Program-made: the position numbers and the translations under genes
From: Artocarpus heterophyllus
Lineage: Eukaryota > Streptophyta > Magnoliopsida > Rosales > Moraceae
Reading direction: 5' to 3'
Length of the DNA: 64,000 bases
Assembly: GCA_025403435.1 (NCBI GenBank)
Contig: CM046343.1
Location: forward strand, 30,232,170 to 30,296,169
The notes under the pieces: model-generated
Seen by the model: the letters and a program-made list of their open reading frames with translations, nothing else
Told to the model about the DNA's origin: nothing
Databases searched by the model: none
Shown here: in pieces, positions 23,835-34,506 of the stretch
Numbering within the stretch: position 1 is the stretch's first letter
Layout of the letters: every line of letters begins with the position of its first letter

Positions 23835-24900
23835 CTTCCTAGATGATATTCTTCTTCAGATGTTCAATTAATTCAAAACTAGCAAAATTCTTCTTTTCCT
23901 TGTTATTTCTATCTATATATAGAGCTCACCTATTCAATTTTTATTTATTTATTTATTTATTTTTCTATGTGTTACAATTTGGGAACCTATATTAGATGTT
24001 TGCTCACATTTAATACTTTTCCTTCAATAATCCTCCTTTTTTTTTTTTTATGAGGACATCCTAGCAGCTTAACTTGAATGAAAATGTAACAGATAAAAGC
24101 TAACTGCCTTGAATTCTCAAGAGAGAGGTGCTCTCTGCTTAAACCTAAGGGTCAAATGCTAACGAGTTCACTCACGGCTGAAGCTATGACCTCAAAACAG
24201 TTGGTCTACACATTGGTCCAATACTTAACTAAGAATTTAAGTTCAACACCTATTCGCTACTATAAATAAGTGTGAATAGAGGAATAGAAATCTTTTTTTT
24301 TTTTTTTTTTTAAATCAAATAGAAACCTATTTGTACAAGAGATGCAATGCAGTTTGACGAAGATGGGCTCTTTTTATGTTTAAAAAAAAAAAAAAAAAAC
24401 CCTTAAAAGGTTCTCTTTCATAATTTAAAACTCCATATTTCATAAAGGGTCAAAAAATTTGTCGGCAGATTACACCCAAAATATGCATGGTTTTGACCTT
24501 TGGTTTCACTGTAAACACAATGAGGCTTGTAAAAAAATGAAAGCACAAGAATCTGCAGGCGTGTTAGTGGTTGGTCAAGTCGCAATTCCTTCCTTTCGCT
24601 TTCTCGTCGATTTTAAATTAGCAGTTAAAAATTAAGTCAGTTACAAATAAGTAACATAATTGCACCATAAGACACCAATACCAGTACAAATTGAACAAGT
24701 GTGAGAAATCTCTAATCTAAGAGTCTTAATATTAAAGCTTCATTGTACTTTTTTTCGCTAAGATAAAGCCCTGTATACAAAACACTAATGTGTACAAGAA
24801 GCAAATCGGAAAAACCCCGGCATTTGGACGGCTGTTTCTTATGACGTTAACATACATGAAAGGCCACAGAAGAGTATGTCAAAGAGAGACCACCGGATAC
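23835..24900. other. intergenic between the ANR-like gene and SEH1
   Basis: The ANR-like upstream region, with TATATATAGAG near 23915-23925 as a possible TATA box on the minus strand, then AT-rich sequence with T and A runs. 24700-24900 is probably SEH1 3' UTR. I see no gene. Confidence 0.45.
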
Positions 24901-27900
24901 TTAAGTGGTGGGTTCAAATGCAGCTTGTGCATGCCAAATACCGTTCAAGTTTGATTGCCACAACCTAACTTTTCCGTCGCTTCCTGTGGTTGCCAATGTC
25001 ATTCCACTCATATCCCATTCCATCTGCCAGACCTGACCATAAAAGAGAACATAATAACCAACAAGCTACCACTTTTCTTTACAAAGTTGAAGCAAGCAAA
25101 TATTCTAATCCAAGAAGCACTTCTTGGCATTTTTTAAAGAACCCTCCAATCCAAATTCATTCACTGTTTCCATGTTTGTATTGCCCGACCAAGAGGCATA
25201 CTTGTGTTTGTATGACATGTGTGTATACTATATGCACATCGGCATGGACGTATTGTCGAAAATATGAGTTTGTGCTTCCAAGTGATTTGTAGTAGAAGAT
25301 ATTTTATTCTCTAATATTCATTACGAGACATCTTGATTAGCATATGTTGTCAGTCATTTATTTTAGCCATATTCCTGACTTCAGCAAGTAAGATTACAAT
25401 TAGGAAAAATTGACATTTTGCCAATATTGATACCTCGCCTCTGTGACCAGAAAGCAATGCAACTTGCTCCACTGAGAGCCTTCCATCTACATCGGGGATC
25501 AATCCAAGATGCCATAGCGCTATTCCCTTGTGGGTGGCAGCAGCAATTACCTCATATGGCCTGAGTATTAAGAATTGTGTAATATATTATTGATATCAAA
25601 CGGCTCCATCTTACTTTTCCTTTTACCAACAAAACAAACATAGAACAATATACAGTCTCTATCTATTTCCACTTGGCAAAATAAAATCAGATTTTCTTGG
25701 GAATTTTTCATTTTTTTAACAAGTAAAACTATTGTACTTCTTACCTGCCAATATTTGGTGCCCATGCAACAGAATAGACCTGATCTCCCTTGTTGCCAGG
25801 CAGAGCCAATTCTGCAACTGGAAGCCATCTTTGATGTGCCTGATCAAATTCCCATACCTGTAGAGATATAACATGATTAATTGTGATTAAAATTGTTGAA
25901 AGCCAGTTGATGTGATTAATTTGGTGATAACTTTGATCAACCACCCACCAGTTAAAAAACTTAAACCACCACTTATATGCCAGAGATTTTTTATGGCAAA
26001 GAAATGGTGGAAAACCATGGAAAAAATGCTAATCCTTGCAACTGATTTCAAAAAGGGCCTCTCATGAAAACATAACTACAAAGATGCATTTATCGTTTTC
26101 AGGAATTTACTGGCTGTGGCCATTACACAAAATGGAAACAGTAAAGTAAAACAGTGGCAGGAATGCCTTACCTTGGAGGAATTAAGTTGCTGTGTATCCG
26201 AATTAAAACCCAAAACAAAACTTGATTCCTGGCTTTCACCTCTTTGTGGTTTCCATGAAATAGATGCAGACAAACACGATGCTTTACCCAACGTAAATAC
26301 TGAGTCACTGACATTCTGCAATTCAGCCTGGCCAAAATGGATTATTGAGAAGATGTTAGTGATAGGATTTTTCTTCTTTCCCTCTAGACTCAAGTACCAG
26401 TTAAGTAGTCATTACCACTATACAAGCCAACACTACACTCCACAGAATACAAACCAAAAATTTGGCATTTGGTGTACAAAGCTTTTGAGCATTGTTTCGT
26501 TAGCATACAAACTGAAATCAAGTATTATTTTTTCCAGCTTGTATAAATTAATGATACTCAGAAATTCTAACAGGAAAAGTCTACTTGTAACCAAATTAGA
26601 TAAGATAATACCTGAAGCTGCCAATTCTTCAGATCCAAGTGATCTAAGAGCTCAAAGACTCTAATGTGGCCATCTGAATAAGCAGCAACCTATAAATGAT
26701 TGTTCAGAGTAACAAACACTAGAACAATATTAAATTCTTAACATTGTAAAGTGTTGCAAAACAAGAAAGAATCCTTACAGGAAAATAATTCAACAAATAA
26801 AGCATAGTCCCTGTTGGATTTGCTAGCAGCTAATAATGTGAGATCATACACAATCATATAAAGATTGTACTATTTCGTTCTGACATAGAAAATAATAATT
26901 TGGAGGAACATAGCATCAAATCTCTCAGAAGAAACCGGAATTGTACCATAAGAAATGGTAAGAAATCACTACTCAATCGTCTGTTAGTCGCATCAATTTT
27001 AGTGCTACAAGCAAAACATATAAAATAGAAGCAGAACAAAACAGTAATCTGTTTAATCTCACCATTTTCAAGCCAGATAGGGAAACTCCAAATTGAACAT
27101 CTAGCACTTGAAAAGTATTGCTTTTAAAGCTTTTGCAAAGCTTCCACTGAAGGGGCTGTGCATCTGAAAAACAATAATGGGCAGTAAGACAATCATGGCA
27201 CCTTCAAAATTATACAAAATTCATTCGAAATATAAGCTACCAATAAATATAACATCCAAAGTAACTGCAGAAGCGCTTACTAAAAGGAAATAGCATACGA
27301 CTTTTACAAACCCCAAGGTAAAGACTTGAGATGGGTCATGGGTGCATTCCTCAGTGTCAAACAAGATGGTAAGTCTGTATCCAGTTAGTATTTAGTACCT
27401 TCTACAGCCTCCTCCCACAATGACAAAGTTCCATCTGCACAAACACACGCAACTGCATCGCCATATTCCGGTGGAATCCAAACAACCTTGACAATAGCAG
27501 TATCATGCACCTAAAAGAGATAAGATGACAGGAAAAAGAACTGAGGGAGACCTCTCAAAGATACGAAAAACTATACAAATGAAAACCAAAACCAACACAC
27601 TTTTCTCTAATATTTATGGATAATAATTTTACAATGACAGGATATTGAGAGCACAAAAGAGAACAGAGAATCTACACAAGCCAATTGTACCCAAAAAAAA
27701 AAAAAGCTGATCCAAGAAAAATGCTCAATGTCAATGCAATTGAATGATGAGAGGTACTCTAATTAAAATTATTAATAACCTCTAAACGTTAAAGTACACA
27801 CTTCATATAAATTACAAATCAAAGCTCTTCAATTTCCGCTACACATTCAGGTATCGCCAAAAATGTTACTCTTCAACACTCATTTCCAACTCAAACCACT

Positions 27901-28481
27901 TGTAAAATTCTCACATGCTACGGTGTAAAACAAAAATATGCTATATAGTATAAAGCTCTCATATAGGATTTCAATTCTAACTCTCAGTTCCAATTCACTT
28001 TTCAAATACTAAATTTTCGGCTTCTGGAAATTAAAAAATCAAAATCTGCGAATGAAAATCAAATTACTTTCAATCGCCATTGCACTAAATCGATGATTTT
28101 TAAGAGTATTAGTTTATAACTTAAGCAAAATAAGAATCCAAAACTCAGCTTTTTTACACGGATTTTGCATTCAATGGAACAAAGAACGATCAATAACTGA
28201 AGAAAACGAAATTCCGATTGAAGTCCGAAAGAAACTGCCTCCAATTCCAGTCGTGAGCAACACAGATCAAAGAAAATGAGGCAATGAGAGAAAACAGAAG
28301 AAGGATTAGGGTTTGAACGAACCCGAGACTTGGAAGTGAGAGTGAAGGACGAAGAAGCTGAATCGCTTGAGTCGAAGATGGAAACGAAGCCATCGGCGGA
28401 ACCGGATGCTAATCGCTGGCCGCAGTAGTTCCAGGACGAGCAGGTGGTGCCATTGTCCAAATCCACCAAAGATTTCTCCAT
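24901..28481 (-). CDS. SEH1: Nucleoporin SEH1 (WD40 protein)
   Basis: Beta-propeller subunit of the Nup107-160 outer-ring complex of the nuclear pore; SEH1 also acts in the GATOR/SEA complex in other eukaryotes. Eight exons on the minus strand: 28481-28323, 27510-27399, 27163-27063, 26689-26612, 26327-26172, 25857-25745, 25560-25434 and 25032-24901. All join in frame to 325 residues, the usual plant length (about 326). WD-repeat pieces are visible: TTCSSWNYCGQRLASGSADG (residues 12-31), VVWIPPEYGDAVA, AAYSDGHIRVFEL, YSVAWAPNIGRPYEVIAAAT, and a closing WDMSGMTLATTGSDGKVRLW. The start is the first Met, MEKSLVDLDNGT. No lesions. Introns are AT-rich without nested genes. Confidence 0.95.
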
Positions 28482-29188
28482 GTCCGTACAGTTTCTCTGA
28501 AGCTTTTTCTGTTGAACTGCGACAGTACTCCGACGAGTAGGAGGAGAGGGAGGGGTTGCTTAAACCTCCTTTGAGGGTTCTTCTTCTCGCTTAAACTACG
28601 TGTCGTTTCTAGTTTAATAAAGCATATAAATAGAATTATTATAACTGTTTTTATATGGTTAGTGATTTTTTTATTCGTTGTTATAACATATAAAAATTTT
28701 ATAAAATTTATAATTAAAAAAATAATATAAAGCACTGACCGCCAAACACAAGATAAGTTTGCTTTCTTCTTTTTGAAATCAGGAAACAATGAATATCTAG
28801 TGTAAGAAAAAAAAATACTAATAATTAAATACTTTAAAAAGTACACTATTTTATTATATTTAAAATTAAAATTATATTATTTAATATAATTTTTTTAAAA
28901 TTAAAACCATCCTGTATGGAACCCACAAACCAAACAGGCCTATGGTCTTTATTCTTTAAAACTAAAAATAGTTTGATCACGAAATCATGATGAAGATTAA
29001 AAAAAAGGACGAGAGAGAGAGAACCAGATTCCCTACGTCTTCTTTGTATTTATATAGAAACAAGATCCCTTCATTCATAATGATGATAAACTAGCATTCA
29101 TAACACTCGAAAAACTAAAAAAAAACACACACACACACAAACAACACAATCCTTGACTCATAACTAAATCCTTCTTCTTCTCATTCGA
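28482..29188. other. intergenic between SEH1 and the UGT gene
   Basis: The SEH1 promoter side (28482-28620), then AT-rich sequence with no gene. A CA microsatellite lies near 29125-29140. 29040-29188 is probably the 3' UTR of the glycosyltransferase. Confidence 0.4.
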
Positions 29189-30619
29189 TCAATTCTTGTG
29201 GCTTTTCCATATCTCAACAACCTCCGCAAGCGATTTGGTAGACGACCCTTCATCGCTCAAAGCCATTTCTGCCGCTTCCTTGAGTTCCTTCATTTTGCCC
29301 CTCATCAACATCCCCTGTTCTCCCTCCATTAACTCTTTCGCATACTTGGCAATTTCTTCACGACCCACAATACCTTTTTCGTTCACTTTGACCCTCAAAG
29401 CCACCTTCAACTCATCAGCAAAGAACACAGCGTTCATTCTCTGCTCGGCATAGAGAGGCCAAGCAATCAAAGGCACACCATTGAGGACGCTCTCAATTGC
29501 GGAGTTCCAACCACAGTGGGACAAAAACCCACCGGTCGACCCATGGCTCAAGACCTGAACCTGGGGTGCCCAAGAGTCCACCACTAGACCCACGTCTTTG
29601 GTCCGTTCCAAGAAGCCTTCAGGCAAAAATTCAAATGGGTTTTTGGTGCTTTTGAGGCTGAAGAAAGCGGCGTCAGCAGCTTTCTCACTGGGGCTCTTCA
29701 CAACCCAAAGAAATCTTTGCCCACTCTCTTCAAGCCCGAAGGCGAGCTCAGTCAACTGCTCCTGAGACAGGGTCCCACCACTTCCAAATGAGACAAGCAT
29801 CACTGACGCATTGGGTTGCTGGTCCAACCAACTCAAACACCCGGATTGGTCTGATGACTCGTTACGTGCAGTCTTTATCATCGGCCCGACTGGGTAAACC
29901 GGCGGGTTATGGTGGACCCTTTCCTTCAAAGCCATGAAAGCACCCGGTTCCAAGTCCATAAAGCTGTTTACCATGATCCCATGGGCTAGATTGTACCTGT
30001 CAGCCATGCGAACAAACGATTTATAGGTTTGGGTCTTCCTATTTTGAAGCGGGCTGAAAAGATCGCATCCCTGGACCGGCGCACAACCCGGTAATTTGAT
30101 CGGTTCAGGCAAGTGACGATACTCGGAGGTAGTGAGAGCATCAAGCTTTGGCAAGTAGAAGAAAAATGACAGCACCATTGCTGATGTCGAGAAGAAAATG
30201 TAGGGCAAGATACCAAGTTCTTGAGCAATGTCAAAGGTGCTTGGACCATGTATGTCTGTTACAAGGGCCACCAAGCGAGTTGACTGATCAGCTTTGATGG
30301 CCTTGAGGGGCTCTCGCAGAGCAGGGAGGGAGCGAGTCAAGGTGAGCTCGATGCGAGTTTCAATAAGGGCATCCTTGGGGAGATCATCAAGGTTCGCAGG
30401 AGGAAGAAGAACAAATGCGATGGGTTTTGGGAGGGATTGGAGGATCTTTTTTTGGAGTTCCATGGATGAGCCATCGTTTGGGATAAGGAAGGTCACGGCT
30501 ACTCCGTGGTGGGCGACAAGTCGTTTGGCAAACTCAATGAGTGGGTAAAGATGCCCTACTCCTGGTGTCGGGACAATGGCAATGTGGGGTGTTGGTGGGT
30601 TCTTTTGGATGTCTTCCAT
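29189..30619 (-). CDS. UDP-glycosyltransferase, UGT72 (hydroquinone/monolignol glucosyltransferase-like)
   Basis: Family 1 cytosolic glycosyltransferase that moves glucose from UDP-glucose to small phenolics; UGT72B enzymes act on hydroquinone, monolignols and xenobiotics. A single exon of 476 residues, the normal length. The N-terminus reads HIAIVPTPGVGHLYPLIEFA, with the catalytic His in GHL (about residue 22). The partner Asp is in LVTDIHG (about residue 117). The PSPG donor-sugar box is complete, from WAPQVQVL through HCGWNSAIES to PLYAEQ, ending in the Gln typical of UDP-glucose users. YPVGPM and LVSFGSGGTLS match the UGT72 layout. The acceptor loop differs from the UGT72B1 sequence I remember (IHGPSTFD against LFGTDAFD), so the substrate is open. 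Its upstream region contains a diverged tandem duplication. Confidence 0.93.
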   Translation of the reverse strand: MEDIQKNPPTPHIAIVPTPGVGHLYPLIEFAKRLVAHHGVAVTFLIPNDGSSMELQKKILQSLPKPIAFVLLPPANLDDLPKDALIETRIELTLTRSLPALREPLKAIKADQSTRLVALVTDIHGPSTFDIAQELGILPYIFFSTSAMVLSFFFYLPKLDALTTSEYRHLPEPIKLPGCAPVQGCDLFSPLQNRKTQTYKSFVRMADRYNLAHGIMVNSFMDLEPGAFMALKERVHHNPPVYPVGPMIKTARNESSDQSGCLSWLDQQPNASVMLVSFGSGGTLSQEQLTELAFGLEESGQRFLWVVKSPSEKAADAAFFSLKSTKNPFEFLPEGFLERTKDVGLVVDSWAPQVQVLSHGSTGGFLSHCGWNSAIESVLNGVPLIAWPLYAEQRMNAVFFADELKVALRVKVNEKGIVGREEIAKYAKELMEGEQGMLMRGKMKELKEAAEMALSDEGSSTKSLAEVVEIWKSHKN

Positions 30620-30677
30620 GGCTGAAGTTTAGATTAATGATAAATTAAGATGTGGAGACTTTTGAGCAATAAGTAGC

Positions 30678-31076
30678 AATGGATTTTTTGTGTGGATGAC
30701 CATTACTGTGTTGGTCAACTATATATATACACACACATATATATCCATGTTGCAACTTATGTCAAAAAAAAGCAAAAAATCTTGTAATTAAGTTATTACC
30801 AAAATTGGTTTATTCTAATGGATATTATTTAGGAAAAGTGGTTTATGTTGTTGATCTTTAATTGGTATAGGAAATCTATCACCAGATAAAAATGGATTTT
30901 TCGTGTAGATAACTCTCGTTGTGTTGGTTACCGATATATATAGATATAGAGACAATTTATATCAGACAAAGCAAGAGATCTCATAATTAAGTTATTACCT
31001 AAAGTGGTAGATTTTAATTGATTTTATGTAAGAAAAGCTATTTATGTTCTTGATCTTTAATTGGTATAGAAAATCT
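30678..31076. repeat. diverged tandem duplication upstream of the UGT gene
   Basis: About 200 bases (30678-30876) recur at 30886-31076. Shared blocks in order are AATGGATTTTT.GTGT, TGTTGGT, ATATATA, TAATTAAGTTATTACC, TTTATGTT.TTGATCTTTAA and TTGGTATAG.AAATCTA. Both copies lie within 0.5 kb of the UGT start, so cis-elements are duplicated. Confidence 0.7.
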
Positions 31077-31123
31077 AAAATTTGTTCAAACACGCAGTTA
31101 TCCTTTTGTATTAATGCGATTCA

Positions 31124-31498
31124 CACATAGGTCACATGTAAGAGCGAAAATGAGATTTTAACACTCTTAAGTTTTGTTTCAAGTTTACACTTTCTCTTGA
31201 CGCTTTTGTTTTTTATATGAACTCTCATTTAAAAAGGGTTTGTATGCATATTTTTTCTTATTTTTAAGGTATAACTCATTTATTAAGTCGATATTATTTG
31301 CCGAAATCTGAATTTGAATACTAAAAAGGATGAGTTATGCATTAAACATGAGGAGATATCGGCGAACAATATCGAGAAGAAATGCACACAAACCCTCCTT
31401 AAATGAGAGCAAATAAAACATTAAATGAAAGTGTAAAAATGAAACAAAACTTGAGAGTAATAAAAGCTCAGTTTTGCCCTTACACGTGACCTATGTGC
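31124..31498. mobile_element. fold-back (MITE-like) inverted-repeat element
   Basis: The left arm CACATAGGTCACATGTAAG... through AAGTTTTGTTTCAAG to GGGTTTGTATGCAT is matched in inverse orientation by the right arm (31380-31498: GCACACAAACCCTCC ... CTTACACGTGACCTATGTG). The arms are about 120-130 bases each. The central segment holds further smaller inverse matches (CGATATT.TT.GCCGA). No coding frame. Confidence 0.65.
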
Positions 31499-34042
31499 TA
31501 ATAATATGGGCTTAATTTCATCTATTTGAACGGAGAATCGAAATATAAGAGACAATATAAGGAGTTTTAAAAGTTCAAAGGCAATAGTGAAATTTTAAAA
31601 TTAAATGGACAAAGTGAGAAGTTTTTAACATTCGAAGGGTAAAGTGATGATTTTTAACGTTAGACAAAATGAGAAAAACCCTAAAGTTTAGAGGCTAGTA
31701 GTATTAATAACCCAAGGAAAAAAAAACACATGGAAATAAACGATAAAGACAGTTGGGGCCTAGATAATGTACGTTTTTTGAAGTGAAAAAAAATTGATAG
31801 ACTAGCAACTTGTTTTGGTGTCATGCATGATGCATCATCATTATAATGAAGTGAAAAAAAAAATTGATATATTATGTTTATCTAGAAAAACAAAATAACA
31901 GAGGATTTTCGTGTTTTGGTAGTTTCGGTTTTTTCTTTTTTTTCTTTTGGCAATTATTCTTGGAATTCATCAAACTATTGCATACACAGATTTGTTTAGC
32001 GTCACTGTCCTTTCTCTTTTTCCCTCTTTATTTTTGAAGAGATTTAATGATTTTAAAATGTATATTATGGATAGGGTTTTTACCGTAAAAGTCCCCTATT
32101 TTAGTGCTTAAATCTTAAAAAAAAAAAAAAAAAAAAAAAGAATCCAATCATGTCTTCGGAAACATGACAGGAATTATTGCAGCTCTCCGACTTAAGTCCT
32201 TTAGGAACTGTCCCCAGTGGCCTGATGTATAAATCCGTGGCCCTATTGCTGTTGTGATGGGTGCATTACAATTAAATTGTACAGCCTGACTTATTAACTG
32301 CATAGGCCATTCATTATAGGCACCCTCTAAAAATTAAAAGGATGAATTGGTAAAAAAAATATCACTTCAAAAAATATCACTTCTATGGCATTGTATTTCA
32401 ATATTATTATTTTTAGGAAAAAGTATGAAATATACCACTTCTAAAAATAATAAAATCATAATTGGTCATAAGAATTTTAGGTTAAGGTTAGACAAACAAA
32501 TACTATTTAAAGGTATATTAAAAAAATTATAGTAAAAAATGATATATCGCCTAATCTATTCAAATTAAAACATGAGTATATTAAGTATTATGCTGCTTTT
32601 TCACTATTACTATTGTATTATACTATTTTTTTTCTTTGATTTATATTATTGTTCTTAGCCAAAAAGACCAAAATATCTTTAAATAACACTTACTTGTCTT
32701 ATCCTAAATCAAAATACTTATGGTCAATAATGTATTTGTATCATTTGAAAGTAATATATTTTAAATTTTCTAGTAAAAATGATAAGATTAAAAAACAATG
32801 CTATAGAAGGGTTAGTTTTCTAGTTGACCCATTACAACATACCACAAAGACCCATTCTACGTTTTATTTCCCACTGTTTTTAAAGAATTTTAAAGACTAA
32901 TTTTCTTCATTTTTCTTTTGAAATGGTTCATGTCCCACTTCACAATATTACGCGTATTATATAGTGCCATTTAGGCGTTGAGGAAAGAAAGACCTAAAAA
33001 TGTGTTTGGCAAAAAGAAATGAAACAAAAAACAGGCACGTAATTAGTCTCATCAAGGAACATGATAATGAAATTCTTGTTAGTTATTTCATTTGTTAAGG
33101 AATAAAAGCCATAGCACCATGTTTCAAAGTCAGTTGAAATTATAAAAAATAAATATTTCGAAACAGATATCCAAAATAAACAAATAAAAGCTTTTGCTTG
33201 ATCCAACTTGAAATTTTACATCTTTCTATAAAATAAATGAGAAAAAAAATATGCGGTACCCTCCTAGGTAAGACCAATCAGTGCCGTCTTGTCTAAAAGA
33301 TGATGTTGCTACTATAATTCCTTGGGCATGGAATTAACATCTGTAGACTTGGTTACAGATATCTGGTAGAAACTGGGTTCATCTTGAAGGTTCATTAATC
33401 ATTTTATGTAAATTCCTACTTTATCAGATCTGTAACACAATTATTTAGTAATAAATTTATATCATAAAGTATTTTTCATGCACAATCACAAAATTCTATA
33501 ATAAAAATAATCAAATGTCAACCATCTGCTACATCATCATACTATTTTTTATATTTTATTGAGAACATCATCATACTCGTCATTAGATTCGCAGTTATAG
33601 AAAATTCCATGATGTGTAAAATGATGTTATTATATAAAATTTTAATTTAAGGGTGAAATTATAAAATGATTGTACACGTCATTATTGTAAACCATAATTT
33701 TTATTTTGGCTCAATTGTATACGATAATTATAGTAGTAAGATTTTTGATCACATAAAGTGAAATTAGTTATTTACTTATTTAGCCCCAGAAGTATAAATC
33801 TTGCTACTAATAACGATTAATACATAACAATAATTTGAAACCATTATTATATGTAATTTGTCAGCTCTAACAAAGAAGATATTATTATCAAAAAAAGAAC
33901 AAGAAAAACAATATTCAAAAACATTAAAATATTAGACAAGAATTTCCTCCACACTATACACAGAGCATCATATTATACGGTTTTATGGAAAATTAAGCAA
34001 AAAGTTTTATATTCTCCATCAGCTATGTACCTAGCTAGCTCA
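31499..34042. other. intergenic, AT-rich, with inverted-repeat DNA
   Basis: No supportable gene. It holds the inverted-repeat element at 32375-32815, poly(A) runs (about 32118-32139) and low-complexity sequence. Open frames here are short and without family character. Confidence 0.45.
32375..32815. mobile_element. AT-rich inverted-repeat element with a relative at 54110-54290
   Basis: The left arm (32375-32540: TTCTATGGCATTGTATTTCA..., ATTGGTCATAAGAATTTTAG) is inverted in 32635-32815 (...AAATCAAAATACTTATGGTC, ...AACAATGCTATAGAAG). The right arm also aligns with 54110-54290, showing a dispersed family. Confidence 0.6.
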
Positions 34043-34506
34043 TTAAGCACACGAGATGCCCATCGAACTCGTCGCCGCGAACCCCCCCGATCCGGTTCTC
34101 GCCACCAGAGATCCAATCTCCGGCGAGAATCCGCCGAAATCGATCTCCGGAACCTCAGGAATCGTAGTCAGCGCGCCGGACTTGTCGTAGACTACGAAGA
34201 ATCCGTCCTTCGACTGCTCTCTCACTCGGAAAAGCGGATCGGAATTAGCCTTCTGCCGGAAAATCGATCGGAGAAGCTTGTTGATCGATCGGGAGATCTT
34301 CGACGACTTCTTCGCTGGCGCGGAATGACTCGGCGGTCGGACAGGTGGGGCATCGAGAGGCTTCTGGAGGATATGGCGGAATCGAGTTGGCGTTTGAAGG
34401 AATTGAGCTCGAAGGAGTCATAGAGCGTGCTTCCACAGTCCCAAACGAGCGGCATCTTCTTCTTCTGATCCGGTTGGTTTTTGCTGTTCTCTTTCGATTT
34501 CTCCAT
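34043..34506 (-). pseudogene. Small plant-specific protein of unknown function, frameshifted
   Basis: Intronless on the minus strand. The first frame starts MEKSKENSKNQPDQKKKMPL and continues VWDCGSTLYDSFELNSF and SMPHLSDRRVIP. From about 34320 the plausible protein continues in another frame (AKKSSKISRSINKLLRSIF, then REQSKDGFFVVYDKSG, IPEVPEIDFGGFSPEIGSL, ending TSSMGISCA and stop at 34043). GC and codon use stay gene-like across both halves, whereas the sequence around it is AT-rich. One base appears missing near 34325-34330, in a CCGCGCC context. The layout (DCGSxLYDSFEL..., FFVVYDKSG...IPEVPEIDFGG) looks like a plant family of roughly 150 residues that I cannot name. It may be a pseudogene or a sequencing error in a GC-rich stretch. 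Confidence 0.65.
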
